Below, piece by piece: positions 1-9,500 of a DNA stretch of 64,000 nucleotides; position 1 is the stretch's first letter; each line of letters begins with the position of its first letter. Source of the DNA: Pseudoxanthomonas helianthi (GTDB lineage: Bacteria; Pseudomonadota; Gammaproteobacteria; Xanthomonadales; Xanthomonadaceae); NCBI RefSeq assembly GCF_017939625.1, contig NZ_JAGKTC010000002.1, positions 797,592 through 861,591 on the forward strand. Direction: 5' to 3'. A program made the translations under genes and the position numbers. A model generated the notes under the pieces. The model saw nothing but the letters and a program-made list of their open reading frames with translations, was not told where the DNA came from and did not search any database.

Positions 1-1
1 C

Positions 2-1042
2 GAGGTGATGTTCATCGCGACCTCGAATTCGCTGAACATCCCCGGCCCGCTGCTCGACCGCATGGAAGTGATCCGCATCCCCGGCTACACCGAGGACGAG
101 AAGCTCAACATCGCCCAGCGTTACCTCGTTCCGAAGCAGCTGAAGGCCAACGGCCTGAAGCCCGAGGAGCTGAAGATCGACGAAAGCGCGGTGCGCGACA
201 TCGTGCGCTACTACACGCGCGAATCGGGCGTGCGCAACCTCGAGCGCGAACTGGCCAAGATCTGCCGCAAGGTGGTCAAGGAGATCGCGCTGAAGGGGCC
301 GGCCCCGGCCAAGTCGAAGAAGAAGCCGAAGGCCGTGCATGTCACTTCGGAAAACCTCGACAAGTACCTGGGCGTGCGCCGCTTCGATTTCGGCCGTGCC
401 GAAGAGCAGAACGAAGTCGGCCTGGTCACCGGCCTGGCCTGGACCGAGGTCGGCGGCGACCTGCTGCAGATCGAAGTCGCGCTGGTGCCGGGCAAGGGCG
501 CCCTGACCCTGACCGGCCAGCTCGGCGACGTGATGAAGGAATCCGCGTCCGCGGCGATGTCGGTGGTCCGCGCCCGCGCGCAGGCGCTGGGCATCGACAC
601 CGAATTCCTGCAGAAGCACGACATCCACCTGCACGTCCCCGACGGCGCCACGCCGAAGGACGGGCCCAGCGCCGGCATCGCCATGGTCACCGCGCTGGTG
701 TCGGCGCTGTCCAAGGTGCCGGTGAAGGCCGACGTGGCGATGACCGGCGAGATCACCCTGCGCGGGCGCGTTTCGGCGATCGGCGGACTGAAGGAAAAAC
801 TGCTCGCCGCGCTGCGCGGCGGCATCACCACGGTGATCATCCCGGAAGAGAACCGCAAGGACCTGGCCGACATTCCCGCCAACGTCACCGCGGGCATGAA
901 GATCGTTCCGGTGAAGTGGATCGACGAAGTGCTCGACCTCGCGCTGGAACGTCCGCTGGCGCCGACGCCGGCCGCGGGCGGCGAAGCGATCGCGCCGCGT
1001 GAGCCTTCGCCTGCATCATCGCAGGCGGATGTCAAGCATTGA
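2..1042 (+). CDS. lon: Lon ATP-dependent protease, C-terminal part
   Basis: This is the 3' end of the Lon gene, cut by the window edge. Lon is a cytoplasmic AAA+ serine protease that degrades misfolded and regulatory proteins. The visible part holds the end of the AAA+ module (sensor region ATSNSLNIP, then LLDRMEVI) and the whole proteolytic domain. The catalytic serine is in PKDGPSAG (codon 668-670). The catalytic lysine is the second Lys of GGLKEK (codon 797-799), 43 residues later as in E. coli Lon. The tail beyond the protease domain is short and Pro/Ala-rich. A strong terminator follows and hupB comes next, the usual gammaproteobacterial order. The frame is open from base 2, so no start codon is visible. 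Confidence 0.97.
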   Translation, partial: EVMFIATSNSLNIPGPLLDRMEVIRIPGYTEDEKLNIAQRYLVPKQLKANGLKPEELKIDESAVRDIVRYYTRESGVRNLERELAKICRKVVKEIALKGPAPAKSKKKPKAVHVTSENLDKYLGVRRFDFGRAEEQNEVGLVTGLAWTEVGGDLLQIEVALVPGKGALTLTGQLGDVMKESASAAMSVVRARAQALGIDTEFLQKHDIHLHVPDGATPKDGPSAGIAMVTALVSALSKVPVKADVAMTGEITLRGRVSAIGGLKEKLLAALRGGITTVIIPEENRKDLADIPANVTAGMKIVPVKWIDEVLDLALERPLAPTPAAGGEAIAPREPSPASSQADVKH

Positions 1043-1073
1043 ACGATAAATCTGCGTTCGTCGCTGAATATGC

Positions 1074-1100
1074 AAAACCGCCTGTTTTCAGGCGGTTTTT
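1074..1100 (+). terminator. Rho-independent terminator after lon
   Basis: A 7-bp GC stem (CCGCCTG/CAGGCGG) with a TTTT loop is preceded by AAAA and followed by TTTTT, about 30 bp after the lon stop. Confidence 0.9.
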
Positions 1101-1102
1101 GC

Positions 1103-1132
1103 TTGCGCCGGCAACGCCGCGGCTGGTATAAA
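1103..1132 (+). promoter_or_regulatory. Probable sigma-70 promoter of hupB
   Basis: TTGCGC (1103-1108) and TATAAA (1127-1132) are separated by 18 bp. They lie directly after the lon terminator and about 125 bp before the hupB start. Assigned from sequence only. Confidence 0.5.
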
Positions 1133-1258
1133 TCCGTCGCTCGAATCGCCTGCCGGGAAGCAAGGCCAGGCCTGTCCGCCGGATTCCGTTGCGCCGCAGC
1201 GCGCCCGACAATCCGATCCACGATCCGCGGCAAAGAAGCCGCACAGGGAGCCAAATAG

Positions 1259-1531
1259 ATGAACAAATCCGAATTGATCGATTACGTCGCCGATGCCGCA
1301 GGCCTCAGCAAGGCCGATGCCGGCCGCGCCGTCGAAGCCGTCGTCGCGGGCGTCACCGGTGCGCTGAAGCAGGGCGATACCGTCGCCGTCGTCGGTTTCG
1401 GTACCTTCCAGGTCCGCGCACGCGCTGCCCGTACCGGCCGCAACCCGAAGACCAAGGAAACCATCCAGATCCCGGCTTCGAAGAATCCGGTGTTCAAGGC
1501 TGGCAAAGCGCTGAAGGATGCCGTAAACTAG
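1259..1531 (+). CDS. hupB: DNA-binding protein HU-beta
   Basis: A 90-residue histone-like protein that dimerises and bends DNA in the nucleoid. It has the family's normal length and layout: an N-terminal helical dimerisation region (MNKSELID to about residue 40), the GFGTF turn, the DNA-gripping arm with RTGRNPKT and the intercalating-proline region IPASK, then the C-terminal helix. AGGGAG lies 8 bases upstream of the ATG. It has its own candidate promoter after the lon terminator. The two tRNA genes begin only 41 bp after its stop, so some cotranscription is possible. Confidence 0.97.
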   Translation: MNKSELIDYVADAAGLSKADAGRAVEAVVAGVTGALKQGDTVAVVGFGTFQVRARAARTGRNPKTKETIQIPASKNPVFKAGKALKDAVN

Positions 1532-1572
1532 TCAACTCGCCGCCGGGCATCGGCCTGTCGGCAAAAGCACCC

Positions 1573-1647
1573 GGGTGCTTAGCTCAGCGGTAGAGCGTCT
1601 CCCTTACAAGGAGAGGGTCGGGGGTTCGAAACCCTCAGCACCCACCA
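1573..1647 (+). tRNA. tRNA-Val (anticodon TAC)
   Basis: The cloverleaf folds fully: acceptor GGGTGCT/AGCACCC, D-stem GCTC/GAGC, anticodon stem TCTCC/GGAGA with loop CTTACAA (anticodon TAC at 1605-1607), a T-arm with TTCGAAA loop, and an encoded CCA end. Confidence 0.97.
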
Positions 1648-1683
1648 AGTTCGGGCAATCCGGAAGCTTCCAGTTTCAAGCGC

Positions 1684-1760
1684 GGAGTGGTAGTTCAGTC
1701 GGTTAGAATGCTGGCCTGTCACGCCGGAGGTCGCGGGTTCGAGTCCCGTCCACTCCGCCA
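1684..1760 (+). tRNA. tRNA-Asp (anticodon GTC)
   Basis: 77 nt with acceptor GGAGTGG/CCACTCC, discriminator G and encoded CCA. The anticodon GTC is at 1718-1720 in loop CTGTCAC, and the T-loop is TTCGAGT. It lies 36 bp after tRNA-Val and before a shared terminator. Confidence 0.97.
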
Positions 1761-1770
1761 CTTGTCAAAA

Positions 1771-1794
1771 AGCCCCGCTTCGGCGGGGCTTTTT
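1771..1794 (+). terminator. Rho-independent terminator after tRNA-Asp
   Basis: A perfect 8-bp stem AGCCCCGC/GCGGGGCT closed by a TTCG tetraloop, preceded by A's and followed by TTTTT. It closes the hupB/tRNA block. Confidence 0.92.
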
Positions 1795-1849
1795 CTTTGC
1801 CCGCTTTCCGGGCGTAGCATGCTGCGGACCAAAACCGCCGGGGAAGCGC

Positions 1850-2323
1850 ATGCGCAGCATCTTCTTGATCGTCGTTGTGGTTTGCCAGTTCTGGCTGGGC
1901 TGCGCCTGGGCGCAGGAACCGGCCGCGGCTGCGAAGAAGGAGTACGACGCTGCGCTGGCGAAATCGGTCGGCGCCGACGAGCACGGCATGCGCAGCTACG
2001 TGCTGGTGATATTGAAGACCGGGCCGACGCCGGTGCCGAAGGGCGAAAAGCGCGACGCGATGTTCAAGGGCCACTTCGCCAACATGGAGCGCCTGGCGGG
2101 CGAGGGCAGGCTGGCCTATGCCGGTCCGCTGGACGGAGTCGACGGCTGGCGCGGACTCTTCATCCTGTCCGTTGGCGATATCGAAGAGGCGAAGAAACTG
2201 GTGGCTACCGACCCGGTGGTCGTCAACGGCGAAATGGTCGCCGAGTACCACAAGCATTACGGTTCCGCCGCGTTGATGCGAGTCAACGATCTGCACAAGC
2301 AGATCACGAAATCTGATTTCTGA
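1850..2323 (+). CDS. Secreted YciI-domain protein
   Basis: 157 residues. An N-terminal signal peptide (about residues 1-22, hydrophobic IFLIVVVVCQFW, ending AWAQ) points to export. The rest is a YCII-like domain: YVLVILKTG, then HFANMERLAGEGRLAYAGPL, then LFILSVGDIEEAKKL and the VVNGEMVAEYHKHYG end, a ferredoxin-like fold. YciI domains are small and of mostly unknown enzymology, and a periplasmic version is less usual. GGGAAG precedes the ATG. The gene stands alone between the tRNA terminator and a repeat cluster. No function is assigned. Confidence 0.75.
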   Translation: MRSIFLIVVVVCQFWLGCAWAQEPAAAAKKEYDAALAKSVGADEHGMRSYVLVILKTGPTPVPKGEKRDAMFKGHFANMERLAGEGRLAYAGPLDGVDGWRGLFILSVGDIEEAKKLVATDPVVVNGEMVAEYHKHYGSAALMRVNDLHKQITKSDF

Positions 2324-2342
2324 CAGGCGGCCGCCGCTCTTG

Positions 2343-2512
2343 CTTTGTAGAGCCGAGCACGCTCGGCTGCTGTTGTTTTTTTAGGCGCCGGGCTTGTCCC
2401 GGCACGCTTTTGATCTTCATTGCGAACGACAAAAAGTAAGCCGGGACAAGCCCGGCTTCTACAACGACAAAGGCAAGAACAAAAGCAGCCGAGCGTGCTC
2501 GGCTCTACAAAG
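2343..2512. repeat. Nested pair of SMAG-like palindromes (A-B-B'-A')
   Basis: Four GTAG-headed palindromes occur in mirror order. An outer pair (GTAGAGCCGAGC...GCTCGGCTGC at 2347 and its complement ending at 2509) encloses an inner pair based on GCCGGGCTTGTCCCGGC (about 2382-2406) and its complement (2436-2463). The whole block can fold back on itself. It resembles the SMAG repeats described in Stenotrophomonas and lies between convergent genes. Confidence 0.8.
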
Positions 2513-2553
2513 CGAGGGCAGCGGCCGGGTCGGCCGCGGGGCTGGGCGGCCGC

Positions 2554-3957
2554 TTACACCCAGCCGGTCAGATAGAACATCGCGATCACGAAGAACACCG
2601 CCAGGGTCTTGATCGCGGTGATCGCGAACACGTCCTTGTACGACTGCCGATGGGTCAGGCCGGTCACCGCCAGCAAGGTGATCACCGCGCCGTTGTGCGG
2701 CAGGGTGTCCATGCCGCCGGAGGCCATCGCCGCCACGCGATGCAGCACGTCCATCGGGATGCCCGCTGCATGGGCATTGGCGATGAAGCTGTCGGCCATC
2801 GCCGCCAGCGCGATGCTCATGCCGCCGCTGGCCGAGCCGGTGATGCCGGCCAAGGCGGTGACCGACACGGCTTCGTTGACCAGCGGATTCGGGATGGCCT
2901 GCAGCGCATTGGCGACGACCAGGAAGCCGGGCAGGGCGGCGATCACCGCGCCGAAACCGTATTCCGATGCGGTGTTCATCGAAGCGAGCAGCGCGCCGCC
3001 GATGGCGCTCTTGGTGCCTTCGGCGAAACTCGCCAGCACCGGCTTCCAGGCGAAGGCGACCACACTGGCGATGCCGACTAGCAGCGCGCCCTGCACGGCC
3101 CAGATCGCGGCGACTTTCTTCACCTCCTGCACCACCGGATCGGGGTTGCCGATCACCGCCGGCACGAACGATTGCGATTCGCCGTACCAGCCGGGAATCC
3201 AGCGGGTGAACAGGAAATTCGCCACCCCGACCAGCACCAGCGGCAGCACCGCGAGCAAAGGATGGGCCAGTCTGTCGCCGCGGAAGACTTCCGGCTCGTT
3301 GCGCAGTTCGCCGCCGCTGGCGTAGCCCTCGCCGTTGCGCGCTGCGACGCGGCGGCGCCATTCCAGGTAGGCGAGGCCCACGGCCAGGACGAATGCGCCG
3401 CCCAGTGTGCCCAGCACCGGCGCGGCCCAAGCGGTGGTGCCGAAGAACGAGGTCGGGATGATGTTCTGGATCTGCGGCGTGCCCGGCAGCGCATCCATGG
3501 TGAAAGTGAAGGCGCCCAACGCGATGGTGCCGGGCACCAGCCGCTTGGGTATGTCGCTCTGGCGGAACAGTTCGGCGGCGAACGGATACACCGCGAATAC
3601 CACTACGAACAGCGACACCCCGCCATAGGTCAGCAAGGCGCAGACCAGCACGATCGACAGCATCGCCCGCTTCGCGCCGACCAGCCTGATCGTCGCCGTC
3701 ACGATCGATTTGGAGAAGCCGGAGATCTCGATCAGCTTGCCGAACACCGCGCCGAGCAGGAACACCGGGAAATACAGCTTCAGGAAGCCGACCATCTTTT
3801 CCATGAACAGGCCAGTGAACATCGGCGCGACCAGCGCCGGATCGGTCAGCAGCACCGCGCCCAGGGCGGCCACGGGCGCGAACAGGATCACGCTGTAGCC
3901 CCGGTAGGCCACGAACATCAGGAAGCACAGCGCGGCCACCACGATCAGAAACGACAT
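2554..3957 (-). CDS. GntP-family permease (probable 3-hydroxybutyrate or gluconate transporter)
   Basis: A 467-residue inner-membrane protein with about 12 hydrophobic segments and no signal cleavage site. GntP-family members are proton symporters for gluconate and other hydroxy acids, including 3-hydroxybutyrate. Family signatures include LLTYGGVSLFVVVFAVYPF, the TMDALPGTPQIQNIIPT loop, and the C-terminal ASGGMDTLPHNGAVITLLAV. GGAGGAG lies upstream of the ATG. It is divergent from a TonB-dependent receptor and close to a 3-hydroxybutyrate-oligomer hydrolase and the PHA synthase genes. That context favours 3-hydroxybutyrate as substrate; the sequence alone does not settle it. A GTAC-N4-GTAC box is 72 bp upstream, with a GATACT hexamer at 4003-3998. 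Confidence 0.82.
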   Translation of the reverse strand: MSFLIVVAALCFLMFVAYRGYSVILFAPVAALGAVLLTDPALVAPMFTGLFMEKMVGFLKLYFPVFLLGAVFGKLIEISGFSKSIVTATIRLVGAKRAMLSIVLVCALLTYGGVSLFVVVFAVYPFAAELFRQSDIPKRLVPGTIALGAFTFTMDALPGTPQIQNIIPTSFFGTTAWAAPVLGTLGGAFVLAVGLAYLEWRRRVAARNGEGYASGGELRNEPEVFRGDRLAHPLLAVLPLVLVGVANFLFTRWIPGWYGESQSFVPAVIGNPDPVVQEVKKVAAIWAVQGALLVGIASVVAFAWKPVLASFAEGTKSAIGGALLASMNTASEYGFGAVIAALPGFLVVANALQAIPNPLVNEAVSVTALAGITGSASGGMSIALAAMADSFIANAHAAGIPMDVLHRVAAMASGGMDTLPHNGAVITLLAVTGLTHRQSYKDVFAITAIKTLAVFFVIAMFYLTGWV

Positions 3958-4028
3958 GCACGACTCCTCCGGCCATGGCGCCGGTTGCAGTGCGGCGAGT
4001 ATCGGCAGCGTGCCGCCGGCCGTCCCCT

Positions 4029-4040
4029 GTACGAAGGTAC
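4029..4040. promoter_or_regulatory. GTAC-GAAG-GTAC palindrome, candidate activator site
   Basis: The box lies in the 170-bp divergent region between the GntP permease and the TonB receptor. On the plus strand, CTAGTC starts 25 bp downstream (4065). On the minus strand, GATACT begins 26 bp from the box (4003). The same GTAC-N4-GTAC arrangement occurs before the oligomer hydrolase at 12966. The spacing would centre the box near -42 for each start, which is normal for an activator. The regulator is inferred, not shown. Confidence 0.5.
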
Positions 4041-4127
4041 AAGTGAAGCTTTCGTTAGTCCTGCCTAGTCTCTGTACCGAATGGGCGGCAGCGGTCGTCC
4101 GCAGGTCATCCCTTGAGGAGGGGAACG

Positions 4128-6344
4128 ATGAAGCGCAAGTATTTGAGCCTGGCCATCGCCGGCATGCTGGTCTCGCCGGCGGCCTGGGCGCAGGACGCGG
4201 CGGCGACCGACGGCGGGGACAAGGCCAGCGAAGCCAAGACCCTCGATTCGGTCAAGGTCACCGCGCGCAAGCGCGAGGAAACCCTGCAGGAAGTCCCGGT
4301 CGCGGTCACCGCGTTCACGCCCGAGTCGCTGGAGAAGCTCAACGTGCGCGACCTCGGCGACCTCGACGCGCAGGTGCCGAACCTGACCGTGTACGCCGCG
4401 CGCGGTTCCACCAGCACGGTCACCGCCTACATCCGCGGCGTCGGCCAGGCCGATCCGCTGTGGGGCGTCGACCCCGGCGTGGGCATCTACCTGGACGACG
4501 TGTACATCGCCCGCCCACAGGGCGCGCTGCTCGACGTGTTCGACGTGGAGCGCATCGAAGTGCTGCGCGGCCCGCAGGGCACGCTGTACGGCAAGAACAC
4601 CATCGGCGGCGCGATCAAGTACATCTCGCGCGGGCTACCGAAGGAGACCACCGGTTTCGCCTCGGTCACCGTCGGCAACTACAACCAGCTCGACGCCAAG
4701 GCGGCGATCGGCGGTTCCATCGGCGGTCCCGACAGCGGCCTGCGCGCGCGCGTGGCCGTGGCCAGCATGAATCGCGACGGCTTCGGCGAGAACCTCCATA
4801 CGAAGCAGGACGTCAGCGACAAGGAAATCAATGCGGCCCGCGTGCAATTGGGCGCCTATGCCGGCGACGACTTCGACGTGCAGTTCGCCCTGGACTGGAT
4901 GGACGACCAGTCCGGCGTGCGCGGGGCGAAGATGCTGAAGGCCAATCCGCTGGCCCCGGCCTACCCGCCGCTGGACGACCGCTACGACATCCGCAGCGGC
5001 ATGAAGAACATCAACGACACCACCATGAAGGGCGGGTCGATGACGGTGAACTGGCGCCCGAACGAGGACTGGGCGTTCAAGTACGTCATCGCCAAGCGCG
5101 AGTCGGACACCGAGACCAACATCGATTTCGACACTACGCCGCTGACTCTGGTCGACGTGCGCGCCTTCTACCACGACAGCCAGGTCAGCAACGAAATCCA
5201 GGCCAACTACGACGGCGGCGGCCGCGCCCGCGGCGTGATCGGCGTGTACGCATTCAACGGCGATGCCGGCGGCCAGGTGCTAAACCACTTCTACAACCCG
5301 CTGCTGGCCACGGGCCTGACCAACCCGCTGTTCGGCGATACCCAGGGCGTGGTCAATACCAAGAGCGTGGCGGTCTACGCCGACTGGACCTTCGACCTGA
5401 CCGAAAGGCTGAAGCTGGACGTGGGCGCGCGCTACACCGATGAGGACAAGCACGCCATCGCGCTGAATCGCTTCTACACCGGCCTCGACTACACGACTTC
5501 GTGGGGCACGGCGGCGAACTTCGACAAGACCGTCAACTTCAAGAACGTTTCACCGAAGGTGTCGCTGGATTACCAGATCACTCCCGACATCATGGCCTAC
5601 GGACTGGCCTCGCGCGGCTTCAAGTCCGGCGGCTACAACATCCGCGCCAACACCACCGCGGTGCCGCGTTCGGGCGAACCCTTCGACGACGAAAGCGTCG
5701 ACAGCTACGAAATCGGCACCAAGATGGGCCTGTTCGACCAGAAGCTGTTCCTGAACCTGGCCGCGTTCCACAACGTGTACAAGGACATCCAGCTGTCGGT
5801 GTTCACTTCGTACACGCTGCCGAACGGTTCGCAGAGCTTCTTCGGTGACTTCACCAACGCCGGCAAGGGTACGGTCGATGGCCTAGAGGCGGAATACCAG
5901 TGGCTGCCGAGCGAGCACTGGGCGATCAGCGGCAACCTGGCCTGGCTGGACGCGAAATACGACGAGTTCATGGACCGTGGCGTCAACGTCGCCAAGTCGC
6001 AGAAGTTCACCAACGCACCGGAGTTCTCGGGCGCGTTGAACGTGGAATGGCGCACCGCGCTGGCCACCGGCGGCAACCTGTCGGCGCGGGTCGGCTACAG
6101 CTACCAGAGCGAGGTGTGGCCGACCACCGACCTGAGCCCGTTGATCAAGCAGGACGGCTATGGCCTGCTCAACGCCGGCGTGATCTGGAAGTTGGACGAC
6201 GCATGGTCGTTCTCCTTGCAGGGCAGCAACCTGACCGACGAGGAATACCGCACCACCGGCTACAACATCGGGGCTTATGGTGTGCTGACCGGTTTCTACG
6301 GCTCGCCGCGCCAGTTCAGCCTGACCGCGCGCTACGACTTCTGA
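4128..6344 (+). CDS. TonB-dependent outer-membrane receptor
   Basis: 738 residues. The signal peptide is residues 1-22 (ends AWAQ), followed by a TonB-box-like stretch LDSVKVTARKR. The plug domain includes YIRGVGQAD, VDPGVGIYLDDVYIAR and the EVLRGPQGTLYGKNTIGGAIKYI signature. The C-terminal barrel ends in the aromatic SLTARYDF. The start is the ATG behind AGGAGG (4116-4121); an in-frame TTG at 4113 lies inside that ribosome site. The substrate is unknown. Its divergent neighbour is a GntP permease and the shared control region carries a box repeated before a 3-hydroxybutyrate-oligomer hydrolase, so hydroxybutyrate oligomers are a reasonable guess. A weak terminator follows. Confidence 0.92.
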   Translation: MKRKYLSLAIAGMLVSPAAWAQDAAATDGGDKASEAKTLDSVKVTARKREETLQEVPVAVTAFTPESLEKLNVRDLGDLDAQVPNLTVYAARGSTSTVTAYIRGVGQADPLWGVDPGVGIYLDDVYIARPQGALLDVFDVERIEVLRGPQGTLYGKNTIGGAIKYISRGLPKETTGFASVTVGNYNQLDAKAAIGGSIGGPDSGLRARVAVASMNRDGFGENLHTKQDVSDKEINAARVQLGAYAGDDFDVQFALDWMDDQSGVRGAKMLKANPLAPAYPPLDDRYDIRSGMKNINDTTMKGGSMTVNWRPNEDWAFKYVIAKRESDTETNIDFDTTPLTLVDVRAFYHDSQVSNEIQANYDGGGRARGVIGVYAFNGDAGGQVLNHFYNPLLATGLTNPLFGDTQGVVNTKSVAVYADWTFDLTERLKLDVGARYTDEDKHAIALNRFYTGLDYTTSWGTAANFDKTVNFKNVSPKVSLDYQITPDIMAYGLASRGFKSGGYNIRANTTAVPRSGEPFDDESVDSYEIGTKMGLFDQKLFLNLAAFHNVYKDIQLSVFTSYTLPNGSQSFFGDFTNAGKGTVDGLEAEYQWLPSEHWAISGNLAWLDAKYDEFMDRGVNVAKSQKFTNAPEFSGALNVEWRTALATGGNLSARVGYSYQSEVWPTTDLSPLIKQDGYGLLNAGVIWKLDDAWSFSLQGSNLTDEEYRTTGYNIGAYGVLTGFYGSPRQFSLTARYDF

Positions 6345-6365
6345 CGCGGGCACGCACGGGGAACG

Positions 6366-6400
6366 ACGAGGCGGCGGGCGCAGGCCTGCCGCCTCGTTCG
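6366..6400 (+). terminator. Terminator-like hairpin after TonB receptor
   Basis: A 10-bp perfect stem ACGAGGCGGC/GCCGCCTCGT with a 12-nt loop, followed only by TCGTTT, so the T-tract is weak. Confidence 0.55.
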
Positions 6401-6451
6401 TTTATGCTTCGCGGATGGGAAGGGGCCTGCCATTGCTTCGTCGGTGCCGTT

Positions 6452-6487
6452 GCGGGAGCGGTAATGACAAGTCACTACCACTCCCAC
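6452..6487. repeat. Degenerate GTGGGAG-type palindrome
   Basis: Two 17-nt arms (GCGGGAGCGGTAATGAC and GTCACTACCACTCCCAC) pair at 14 of 17 positions around AA. It matches the GTGGGAGCGG class seen at 9837, 11707, 26741 and 60864. It lies just before the sensor kinase start. Confidence 0.6.
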
Positions 6488-6515
6488 GGGCGGGTTTCCT
6501 GGAGGGGATGAGGCC

Positions 6516-9500
6516 ATGCTGAGCGTCGGCGCGGTCGCGCTGGCCGGACTGCTGTGGCTGGCGCTGATGTTCGCCACGGCGCTGTACGGCGAACGCCATC
6601 CGACGCTGTTCGCCCGGCACTGGCGCCATGTCTACGCATTGTCGCTGGCAGTGCATTGCACGTCGTGGACGTTCTACGGCACGGTCACCCAGGCCGCGCG
6701 CTACGGCTGGCCGCTGCCGCCGACCTTCCTCGGCGCGATCCTGTTCTATGCGCTGGCGGTGGCCTTCATGGTCCGGCTGGTGCGGCTGGCGCGCGAAACC
6801 AACGCCACGTCCATTGCCGACCTGATCGCGACGCGGCTGGGCAAGGATGCGTGGCTGGCCGCGACCGTGACCGCGATTGCCGTGCTGGGCTTGATCCCTT
6901 ACATCGCGCTGCAGCTGAAGGCGGTGACGATGAGCTTCGCCACGCTGACCTCCGGCGCCGGCAGCGCGCCGGCTGCGTCGCCGTGGCGCGACAGCGCGCT
7001 GTACGTGGCGCTGGCGATGGCGCTGTTCGCGATGCTGTTCGGCACGCGCCGCGCCAGCGCCGCCGAGCACAACCGCGGCCTGGTGCTGGCGATGGCGTTC
7101 GAATCGCTGTTCAAGCTGGCGGCGATGCTGGCGCTGGGCGTTTTCGTCTGGTTCGGGCTGGAAGCGCTGCCCGAAGCCGACAAGCTCGCAGCGCCGCAAT
7201 CGGTCGGCGGCTTCGCGCCGCTGGTGCTGCTGGGTGCACTGGCGATGTTCATCCTGCCGCACCAGTTCCACGTAGGCGTGGTCGAATGCCGCGACGACCG
7301 CGACGTGGGCACGGCGCGCTGGCTGTTTCCGTTGTACTTGGTGCTGATCGCCTTGCCGGCGTTGCCGCTGGCGCGCGCGGGTACTGCGTTGCTCGGCGAC
7401 GGCGTGCCGTCGGACATGTATGCGCTGGCGCTGCCGTATTCGCAGGGGCGCGACGGCGTGGCCCTGTTCGCCTTTCTCGGCGGGCTCAGCGCGGCGACCG
7501 GCATGGTCGTGGTCAGCACGCTGGCGTTGAGCCTGATGATCGGCAACCACTGGTTCGCGCCGGGCTTGCTGCGCAGTGCGTGGTCGAAGGCGCACGGCGG
7601 GGACCGTCGCGGCGACGTGTTGCTGCTGCGCCGTGCTTGCATCGTCGCGATCATGCTGTCGGCGTGGGCCTACAGCCGCTGGATCGGCGGCAACGATGCG
7701 CTGGCCGATGTCGGCGCGGTCAGCTTCTCGGCACTGGCCACGCTGGCGCCGGCGCTGGGTTTCGCGGTGTGGCGACCGCAGACGCCGCCGCGCGCGGCCA
7801 TCGTCGGCGTGGTCGGCGGCTTCGCGGTATGGGCCTGGGTGATGCTGGTGCCGATGCTGGCCGGGCAGGGCGACGCTGCGCCGGCCTGGTTGCGCGAAGG
7901 GCCGCTGGGACAGGCCTGGCTTTCGCCGACGGGCCTGTTCGGCCTGACCGGCTGGAGTCCGCTGGGCCGTGCGGTCGGCGCCAGTCTGTTCGTCGGCATC
8001 GTGCTGACCGTGCTGTCCGCCGGCTGGCGTCGCGAAGCGCCGCGCTTCGCCGGACGTCGCCTCGGCCGCGAAGCGTTGCGTGCCGCCGGCTTGCGCTTCC
8101 TTGCCCGCGAGCGCGTCGAACAACTGCTCGCCGATGCGCCTGCTGTCGGCCCGGTGCCGGACGCGATGGAAGCGCGGGTCGAACGCGAACTGTCGGCGGT
8201 GCTCGGCGCCGCATCGGCGCGCCTGCTGCTGAACGCGGCGCGCAGCGAGGCCGGCGAACTCGAAACCGTCGCCGCCATCGTCGGCGAGGCTTCGCAGGAC
8301 CTGCGCTTCAACCAGCAGTTGCTCGAAGCTGCGTTGCAGAACATGAGCCAGGGCATCAGCGTGGTCGACCGCGAGCAGCGTCTGGTCGCTTGGAATCGTC
8401 GCTACGCCGAGTTGTTCGGTTTTCCGGAGGAACTGCTGCAGGTCGGTCGTCCCATCGCCGACCTGACCCGCTGGTCATTGCAGCGCATGCCGCATCGCGG
8501 CTCCGACGAGGCCGCGCTGCAGCGCAGGCTGGCCTTCATGCGCGCGGGCACGCCGCACCTGACCGAGCGCGTGTTCCCCGATGGCAGCGTCATCGAGATC
8601 CGCGGCAACCCGATGCCCGGTGGCGGATTCGTGGCCACCTACACCGACGTCAGCGATTCGCGTCGCGCGGAAGCCGAACTGAAGCGCGCCAACGAAACCC
8701 TGGAGCAGCGCGTGGCCGAGCGCACCGCCTTGCTGGAAACGGCCAAGCGCGAGGCCGAGCACGCCAACGACGCGAAGAGCCGCTTCCTCGCCGCGATCGG
8801 CCACGACCTGCTGCAGCCGCTGCATGCCGCGCACCTGTTCACCGACGCGCTGGCCCAGCAATTGCCCGAGAAGCGCGAACCGGTGGAACAATTGCGCGGC
8901 GCCCTGCATTCCACCACCGATTTGCTGACCGGCCTGCTCGACATGTCGCGGCTGGAAGCCGGCGGGCTGGTGCCGGAGCCGCGCGAATTCCCGCTGGCCG
9001 AAGTGCTGGAACCCCTGGCGTCGGAATTCCGCGCGCTGGCGGCCGAACGCGGCCTGCGCTTCGTGCACGTACCGACGCGCGCGTGGACCCGCAGCGACCC
9101 GCAACTGCTGCGGCGGATACTGCAGAACTTCCTCGCCAACGCGGTGCGCTATACGCCGCGCGGCGGCATTCTGCTAGGCGTGCGCCATGCCGCAGGCAAA
9201 TTGCGCGTGGAAGTGCACGACACCGGGCCTGGCATCGCCGAACACGAATCGCAAGCGATCTTCGAGGAATTCCGCCGTGGCGAGGACGCCGCGGGGCAGG
9301 GGCTGGGCCTCGGCCTGTCGATCGCGGACCGCATTTCGCGCCTGCTCGATGCGCCGCTGTCGCTGCGCAGCCGGCTCGGCGCCGGTACTGTATTCGCGGT
9401 CGAGCTGCCGCGCGTGGTTTCGCGCAAGCCAGCATCCCCGGCCCCGATACGCAGCGGTTCGGCCGGGCGCACTTTGTTGCTAGTCGACAACGATCTCGTC

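Noticed and set aside
6465-6474. TGACAAGTCA palindrome as a specific operator for the sensor kinase
   Set aside because: It is the centre of a larger degenerate repeat of the GTGGGAG class, so symmetry is explained by the repeat.
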